A DNA stretch of 57,736 nucleotides. It comes from Chara braunii (lineage: Eukaryota > Streptophyta > Charophyceae > Charales > Characeae). The stretch spans positions 1,679,615 to 1,737,350 of the forward strand of contig BFEA01000145.1 in the NCBI GenBank assembly GCA_003427395.1. Direction: 5' to 3'. Positions 51,569 through 57,736 of the stretch are shown piece after piece. Made by a program: the position numbers and the translations under genes. Within the stretch, counting starts at the first letter, position 1, and every line of letters begins with the position of its first letter. A model generated the notes under the pieces. It was not told where the DNA came from and searched no databases. It saw only the letters and a program-made list of their open reading frames with translations.

Positions 51569-51910
51569 GTGCAGGTTGGAAACAGCCTAGGGGGAACCCT
51601 GTCGCTCGGCCGTAGATGGCACCCCAACCAGGAGGGCTGGCGCGTCGAGCCTTCCTATGCTATCGGAGCTGGTACTACACTTGCCAAGCGAGATCCCTCT
51701 GACGGCGCTGCCATCTACGGTATCGTATGCCCTATCCCTTTCTCACACCCCTATGTATCACATACTCAGTTCCCGACACAAATGAGACACTCAGCAGATG
51801 TAGTCACTCAGAACTTCACATACCCTGGAAGATGGGAAGGTATCGACCAAGGCCAACGCTCCCTGGCCGCAAGCAAACATAGGCAGGAAACTCCCGAACT
51901 CAGCAGATAG
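51569..51910 (+). CDS. Hypothetical open frame, no recognised domain
   Basis: 113 codons with balanced composition (MQVGNSLGGTLSLGRRWHPN, GWRVEPSYAIGAGTTLAKRD, GIVCPIPFSHPYVSHTQFP). No family recognised, no homologue elsewhere in the window, no intron or neighbouring exon identified. It could be an exon or a chance frame. Confidence 0.25.
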   Translation: MQVGNSLGGTLSLGRRWHPNQEGWRVEPSYAIGAGTTLAKRDPSDGAAIYGIVCPIPFSHPYVSHTQFPTQMRHSADVVTQNFTYPGRWEGIDQGQRSLAASKHRQETPELSR

Positions 51911-52234
51911 CTGCCTCGATGACATCCCAGTTGGGAGGCATGCCGCACCCAGTCAGCACGATAGCACTATGAATCTCCCTCGGCGGCAGCCAAGTGCGGC
52001 CAATTCGGCGGCAGCCAAGTGGTAAATCCCTTGTGTTGGTGCCACCACATATTGACCCCTTATTTATCAATTTTGGGGTTCCCCAACAGCGCGCTAAGCT
52101 TCTTTCTTGCGCCAGCGCGCAAACCACTATTTGTTCTTGTGCATACCACAACATCCAACCGAAGGGTGAATTGCAGACCGAAGACTCGATCCCCCTTAGA
52201 CTGCCCTCAACCCGCAGCAACCGGTGTGCGAATG

Positions 52235-52352
52235 GCCAGGCGCTATGAGAGCGATGAACGACAGATAATGCCTTGGGCGGAGTTTGAACCCACACCCTCG
52301 AACCACAATGCACATTTCCAACTGATGTCCTAACCACTTGGACATGAGGCCA
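52235..52352 (-). mobile_element. tRNA-Ser-like SINE head
   Basis: Minus strand GGCCTCATGTCCAAGTGGTT continues with a D arm (GTCC...GGAC), TTGGAAATGTGCA in the anticodon position, an extra-arm-like TGTGGTTCGAGGGTG and the T arm GTGGGTTCAAACTCCGC. The ATGTCCRAGTGGTTA start and long variable region are typical of serine tRNAs. The acceptor 3' half is poorly paired, so this is a pol III-derived SINE or pseudogene rather than a working tRNA. Confidence 0.68.
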
Positions 52353-52420
52353 TTTACGATTGGACATATGCATGGTTTTTGTTCCCCATTGTATATGGGG
52401 TAGCCGTGTTCTACACACCC

Positions 52421-52423
<3 letters not shown>

Positions 52424-52451
<28 letters not shown>

Positions 52452-52550
52452 GCCCACACACACGCACACACACACACACACACGTGCGCGCGCACACACG
52501 CACACACGCACACACGCACACACTCACACACACACACACACACACACATG
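52424..52550. repeat. (AC)n microsatellite, interrupted
   Basis: Long AC run with CGCACAC and GTGCGCGCGC interruptions. Confidence 0.95.
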
Positions 52551-52597
52551 ATACATACACACAAATTAGCGTGTTCGTTTTTTTTTTTCTTTCGATC

Positions 52598-52662
52598 AAT
52601 GAATGAAGGAATCAATGAATCAATGAATCAATGAATCAATGAATCAATGAATCAATCAATCA
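52598..52662. repeat. (AATCAATG)n minisatellite
   Basis: Eight-base unit GAATCAAT repeated about seven times. Confidence 0.93.
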
Positions 52663-53000
52663 GTATGTGATACTTTGTGTGTCTATCAAAAACGAAAAAA
52701 AAAAAAGGAAAGAAAAAAAAATCGACTTTGGTTTTTCTTTTCATTTTTTTTTTCCCTTTTATATTTGCATATCTTGGTAAGAAAAAGCATCAAAGAAACA
52801 TGTGTACCATGTTTATCCCACCAGCAATCCGAAAAAAAAAAAAAAATCATTTTTTTTGTTGTTTCTTTTGATTTTAATACTTGTTTTTTTTCGTTTTCTG
52901 TTTTTTTAAGTTCATAAGAACCATCAAAATCGAAAAAAAAAGGGATGTAGGGAATTTCAAACCTTACAACCCCATATATATATATATTGGCCTATTATTC
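52663..53000. repeat. A/T-rich sequence with CCCCATATATATA block
   Basis: Homopolymeric A/T runs, ending in a GTAGGG...CCTTAC hairpin and CCCCATATATATATATATT (52971-52989). This is related to the sequence just before the hammerhead at 15924, but no hammerhead follows here. Confidence 0.65.
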
Positions 53001-55025
53001 TACAAATTAAAAATGACAGTTTTTTTTTGTTGCACTTGGCCCCAACGGTTGGCTCCCGCGGGCATGATCATGAATGCATGCGACCAACGGGCTCACGGTT
53101 ATGACCGTGGGTGCTACATAGTTGAAGAACGATGTGGATCGGGATAGTGTCAACGACACCGCTGGGTCGTTATATCACGGTCTTCTTTTTCTTCTTCTTC
53201 TTTCTCCCCAAAATGACATAACAATAAGCATGATGCATGCAAGCAGAAGCTTGCATAAAATGGGAGCCCCTTGGGCGTCACATATGTGACGATCTATCTT
53301 CTGATAGGCGCAACTCTCTACGCGATGGAACCTTGGGGTGGTCACATAAGCCTAAGGGTCAATTGCATGAATGACTCCATTCCTTTTCTTCCTTTGTTTT
53401 GCGAAGAGCTTGGTCCCACGACTGTTGGTGGTCAGGACGGGCCTTAGCGAGCGCAGGAATAACAGCTGGCGCAACTTTTTTTTCTTTTTATTTTGGGGAA
53501 ATTTGGGCAAGGAGTTTTGGCGCGATCGCGCGACAATTTTGTTTGAAATTTTGAACTCTTTGAAAAAAATGTGGGAGACCGCGTGGATATTCAAAATTCG
53601 GATTCTAATTAGATTAGGATTTTGGGGACGTTGTACCTTCTGTTTGTAACTGCACGATGCTCCTTACTTGCGCACGCTTTGCTGCACTTTGTCTTGCACT
53701 CTATTCTCGCCGCGCCTTAATTCGAATCTCAACTTTAATTTCCTCGTGTTCCTTTCTTGGCGAATGCAGGTGTAACTGTGATCTTCTCCCTCTTGGCTTC
53801 TCTTCGCGCCGAAACATGTGGCCCAGGCATGCGGACAATAGGCACCTCCTTCTTCTCTCTCTTCCCCTGCCTTAGCGTAATCCCGACTATTTCGCGCAAA
53901 TGCTAATTGCTATAAATTTCGGAAAACTTGGGGGACTTAGCGTGGTCGGGAGGATCGGCTAACAAGTGTGAGCATGCAAAGAGGTAAGTTCGGAGTTGGG
54001 CAATCCGACGAGCTGGTGGCGAGTGCGCGGGGTCGACGTATGGCTGCAACAGACTGTGGAGCATAGGCGAACCCGGCTTGCATACTCGGGCTAAGCGGGA
54101 TGACAATTCTGGGTTGTTGGTAGGTGCGAGGCGACAGAATGTCTGCATTGGGGCAAGGGGGAGGATGGTGAAGCAGTGAGAACGAGCGGGGCACTGGGGT
54201 GTGTGGGGGCTTCTCTCCTTGTCTTCTAGAAATTTTGGTTTCGGCTTTCACTGTTTTTGTGTCTGTAATTTTGAAATTTTGTACGATTGCATGGATCCCT
54301 CCTTTCTTCGGAGTTTCTCTCGTATTTCTTTCCTTTTATGGATGATGCCATGTGTGATGATTGCAGCTTGATCATCTCAATTTTGTACGTATAATCCCTG
54401 TTTACGTCGGAAGATTGAATGATTGGGAAACGTGGATGCATGCATAACCTTAGTCTGATGGAATTAAAGGGAAATAGCGAAGTTGGTCGCCGCGAGTTGC
54501 TTTGTGAACGGATCTCGTGCCACATGTATACGTTACAGTCAGCCAGTAAAACGGCCCGTCACGTATACATGTGCTCGCATAAGCCGCCCGCGTCTGGGCT
54601 GCGGTATTGGTATTTTTCTGCATGGATGAATTCGTAGCATAGAATTCAGTGTCCCCTTTCGGTCAACGGATCACGACTACCTCTACTGAATGTCGGGCTT
54701 CGTCTGGCGGACTTGTACCGAGGCTGAGCCTCAAGAACACAGCCTTTGACTGAGACCGTCCACGTCAAACTCTGAGATCTATGAATTCCATAGGCGCTGT
54801 GAGCGGGGCAGCGAGATACCCATTATGTCCCTCCTGTACACCGGATGCGGACCCGTCCTAGGCACCAAAACTGACCAACCTCGGTACCCCGGCCATGATT
54901 GAGAAAACCCCGTCTCGTCCGGACCCCTTGCAGTTCTGTCCTTGGAACCTTGACAGAGGAGATCCCAGTTCCGACCTGGGACATCACCCCACTTTCCTAA
55001 AATCCTTGGCACAACCCCTTTTTGC
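53001..55025. other. Unrecognised, possibly low-copy sequence
   Basis: About 2 kb without recognised repeats, long frames or RNA genes. Short frames at 53371-53649 and 54251-53937 lack domains. Introns or untranslated sequence of a host gene cannot be excluded. Confidence 0.35.
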
Positions 55026-55027
55026 AA

Positions 55028-55230
55028 CTTTTTTTTTTTTTTTTTTTTGAACTTCGTATGCAGGAAGCCTACTTAACGAGGTGGTAAGAGCATCCCCGGT
55101 AAGTAGGCCCCAGCGTTGAAGGCTCCATCTATTGGTGGGGAGCAACACCTGCAGCTGGAAATCGGGTCCAGCATCCCTGTACAATGATGTGAATGTACGA
55201 GATGGAAATCGGGTCCAGCGTCCCTATACA
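55028..55230 (-). repeat. LINE 3' tail with poly(A), third copy
   Basis: T24 run then ACTTAACGAGGTGGTAAGAG, CATCCCCGGTAAGTAGGCCCC, GGCTCCATCTATTGGTGGGG and CTGGAAATCGGGTCCAGC. The last motif is duplicated at 55202-55228. Confidence 0.8.
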
Positions 55231-56275
55231 GAGATGTGTTGATATCTAATTTTACCTATGTAGGCTCATCAACCAATATATGTCAGATGATGGGAAAACC
55301 CTGTCCATCTGATCAACGATTTCTCAAACACGGACTAAGGCATCAAGCCTAATACTATCTATCAGACGAGGATACGAAACCCTGCTTTTGATATGATGTG
55401 TGTGACCTGGAGATCAGAACAATCAAGTCCAGCGCCACTAAACAATGTGTTGTAGATCAGCCGGGAATTGGGCCCAGCTTCCCTATGCAGTAGTATGTGT
55501 ATATTCGTCAATATATGACCCGTGAAGGAAGAGCCTTATCTACCCTATGCTCCATTATCTACTATGAAATCACTATGAGACGCAAGAAGAGAGAACCCTA
55601 TGTACCCAACCTCCTTCCAATATCTGCTATAATCCCTAAACGGGTATGATGGGTGTGATCTGGAAGTCAGGCCCAGCGTCCCTGTGCACTGATGTGTGCA
55701 GACGTCTATGTGTACATACAATCCAATCTGTATGTAATCGTTGGGCAGAGGCATTGATTACTTCCCTACACCAGGGAAGGATTGACCTCCTGCCCATGGA
55801 GTACGAACGCTAGTACAAAAAGGTAACGAGAAAAATCTTCATCCACCCCCCCACCAAAGAACCAAATCAAAACTCATACCCTAAACCGTCGACGTCCTCG
55901 TGAGGGCCAATCGACACCCCTATGTTGAGGGCCGATCAACCCCAGTCAGCGAGGGGGAGATCATCCATCCTATTAATATGTAGTATTTTCCTAACGAAAA
56001 CCATGGTAGCAGAGGCATTGATTACCTCCCTGCGATAGGGAAGGATTGGCTTCCTGCCTTATTATGAGAATCCTCCTCTCCGGCCAGCAATCAAGCTCAT
56101 CGCAATCAGCTCAGACAGACAAGGCCCTGACCTATCCAACCCCTCCTTGATTGAGGTTGATTGAAGTTGCGGACCGGGCAACCCCAATCAACCAAGGGTG
56201 CAGCGGCTCTCAACTATCCGATCCCCACCCGATGCCAGCAAAGGAGGAACACTAGATCATAGGGTTTGGGGGGGG
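55231..56275. repeat. Composite repeat, second copy
   Basis: Counterpart of 16850-17745: diverged TGTCAGATGATGGGA units, GCCCAGCGTCCCTGTGCA words, two CAGAGGCATTGATTAC blocks (55746 and 56012) and the CCCTGACCTATCCA/GATTGAAGTTGC segment, ending in a G-run. Confidence 0.75.
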
Positions 56276-56469
56276 GGGAGAAGTAGCAAACCATTTCTTC
56301 CAACCTCAATCCCTTCCCTATCCACGTCAGCCGATCCCCGCCCCTCTCCCCCCATACAGATGATGAAAGCGGATACACGAACATTGCTGCTGGCGCGATC
56401 CCTGCTGTCGTCGATAAAACTGTCGTTGATGCGACCATCATTGATGAAACTGCCATTATAGCTGTCATT

Positions 56470-56471
56470 GT

Positions 56472-56518
<47 letters not shown>

Positions 56519-56527
56519 TTGTCGTAG

Positions 56528-56583
<56 letters not shown>

Positions 56584-56611
56584 ATCGTTGTTGTTGTTGT
56601 TGTTTTTGTTT

Positions 56612-56660
<49 letters not shown>
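56470..56660. repeat. (GTT)n microsatellite
   Basis: Long GTT run with TTTTTGTCG interruptions, matching the position of the GTT run in the first composite copy. The long poly-Asn/Thr/Leu frames here are its translations. Confidence 0.95.
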
Positions 56661-56811
56661 CCCTGACATCGTTCTCTCCCAGCTCCACCATCGAAGCCAT
56701 CAGCCATAGCCATTGCCACCTGCCCCCACTCCACTTCCCACCCTCCTGCGTCACCAAGGCCATATTCGGGCCTGCTCCCACTCCGACCAGGAAGTCACGC
56801 TGGGCGTGAGG

Positions 56812-56925
56812 AACCGTCTTCACCCGAATACAACCTACGGTTATTATAGCTGTATTTGGGGCAACTTCGAGTCTAGATACAGCAATAATGACAGTACGTT
56901 GTATTCGGGTGCAGATGGTAGTAAT
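56812..56925. mobile_element. Foldback MITE CTACCTTC, copy 2
   Basis: Inverted arms CACCCGAATACAAC and GTTGTATTCGGGTG, with TTATTATAGCTGTATTTGG facing CTAGATACAGCAATAATGAC. Shares the GCTGTATTT/CATTATAG core with 29797-29909. Confidence 0.85.
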
Positions 56926-56944
56926 AGCTGGCTGATTGATCATA

Positions 56945-57115
56945 CTTTTTTTTTTTTTTTTTTTAATTGAACAGAAGAAGCACCTGCTGGAAAACGGTCC
57001 AGCGTCCCAGAACATTGTATCCATTGAGGAGTATCTGAAAGCAAGATATGATCCTTGGCTGCCAGTGTTGACTACCCCAGTGGACCTGGGGGGTTAACTG
57101 CGCAGCTTTCCTTTT
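56945..57115 (-). repeat. LINE 3' tail with poly(A), fourth copy
   Basis: T20 run, then CACCTGCTGGAAAACGG and CCAGCGTCCCAG, then the GCCAGTGTTGACTACCCC... GGGGGGTTAACTGCGCAGC variant of the UTR block. Confidence 0.7.
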
Positions 57116-57736
57116 TTTTTTTTTTTTTTTCTTTCGACGTTTCTGCCTCTTCAATCTCTGAGGAGATGCCCAATCCATCATTCATTGCATTAGCAGCTTC
57201 CTTCCTACCTCTATAGTCTGCTGATTGATCATACTAACCTTGAGCAGAAGGGGAAATTTCTTCCATAGGGTAAGGTTTGTTTGACAAAAATCAGGCATAT
57301 ATATTTGCAGGGCCCTGGGGCTGTGCCTATGTTGGAGGTGGTGGGATCAGAATTGGAGGTGGATGATGTATGAAGACCAGTGGCCATGGAATTGGCGTGC
57401 TATGCGTTGTGGACGCTATCCTGCAGTCCAGATCAAATCCTTCAGCATCCTGTACATCTGGTGGATGGTAGTATGATGGTACCAATAGCAGTGGGATGGG
57501 ACAACATTTTATTTTTTTTTCGAAACAACCGCGGACGCGGCATGTTTTGAGTTCCTAAAGGCACGAAAAACAGGCCTTCGGTGACTGTGTCAGGGCCTGA
57601 GTTCGAAAAGGCGTTCGTAACTCAGGCCGGCAGTGGTGTCAGGGCGGAGGTTTCATTAAGGCGGTTGTGTCTTTTCTTTTTCTTTTTTCTTTTCTTTTCT
57701 TTCTTTCTTTCTTCCTTTTTTTTTTTTTTTTTTTTT
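57116..57736. other. Unrecognised sequence with T-rich ends
   Basis: No gene seen. A CAGGCC/GTGTCAGGG-type block is repeated near 57570-57640. The window ends in CTTT repeats and poly-T. Confidence 0.5.

Noticed and set aside
56214-57024. Long Asn/Thr/Leu-rich frames on both strands
   Set aside because: They are translations of the GTT microsatellite.
1-57736. Bacterial or phage defence system
   Set aside because: No operon structure or prokaryotic genes. Poly(A) retroelements, a chromodomain, pol III promoters and microsatellites show eukaryotic nuclear DNA.

Overview
This is eukaryotic nuclear DNA made almost entirely of transposable elements and their remains. I recognise no intact host gene, rRNA gene or bacterial operon. 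The signs are LINEs with poly(A) tails, an LTR chromovirus with a plant-type tRNA-iMet primer site, tRNA-derived SINE-like sequences, MITEs, long microsatellites, and assembly Ns (a 610-base gap at 44670-45279 and single Ns at 12155, 20725 and 28550). The chromovirus, together with a Penelope-like element whose GIY-YIG nuclease lies N-terminal (an arrangement known from the green lineage), suggests a green alga or streptophyte. A charophyte such as Chara would fit, but that is inference from general protein style.

Layout. 0.4-1.9 kb and 13.0-14.3 kb hold inverted copies of one repeat (R1), each ending in a short element with TGTAGCGGACC inverted termini. A third, lone copy of that element is at 11.4 kb. 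2.2-3.7 kb holds 3' pieces of LINEs. 4.3-9.9 kb is a decayed Penelope-like element (PLE) on the minus strand. It has direct flanking repeats (pseudo-LTRs), each with a hammerhead-ribozyme core; a zinc-knuckle/coiled-coil ORF1; and an ORF2 with GIY-YIG upstream of reverse transcriptase (RT). A foldback MITE sits inside ORF1. 10.3-15.0 kb holds pieces of a second LINE lineage, R1 and microsatellites. 15.1-16.0 kb has TCCGGA clusters and a second hammerhead core. 16.1-19.0 kb and 55.0-57.0 kb are two copies of a composite repeat (LINE tail, tandem repeats, GTT microsatellite).

20.6-29.7 kb is a complete but dead Ty3/Gypsy chromovirus on the minus strand, with TG...CA LTRs, a GGGTG target-site duplication, primer site, purine tract, gag, protease, RT, RNase H, integrase and chromodomain. 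29.8-33.6 kb holds two foldback MITEs, a tRNA-like sequence, a long inverted-repeat element and a third hammerhead locus. 34.1-35.2 kb is an integrase relic of another Ty3 lineage. 38.6-44.0 kb (plus) and 45.3-50.5 kb (minus) are two related L1-like LINEs facing each other across an AT-rich hAT-like fragment and the assembly gap. 50.5-55.0 kb is mostly unrecognised apart from a tRNA-Ser-like SINE and CA repeats.

The genes do not form a pathway. They are separate retroelement toolkits, all broken. Losses I can read directly include RT FADD to FAID in the plus LINE, integrase Glu to Lys and RNase H Asp to Asn in the chromovirus, GIY-YIG Arg to His, and a zinc-knuckle His to Gln in the PLE. The most interesting content is the hammerhead motifs: paired in the PLE pseudo-LTRs, and at two further loci with no recognisable element body.
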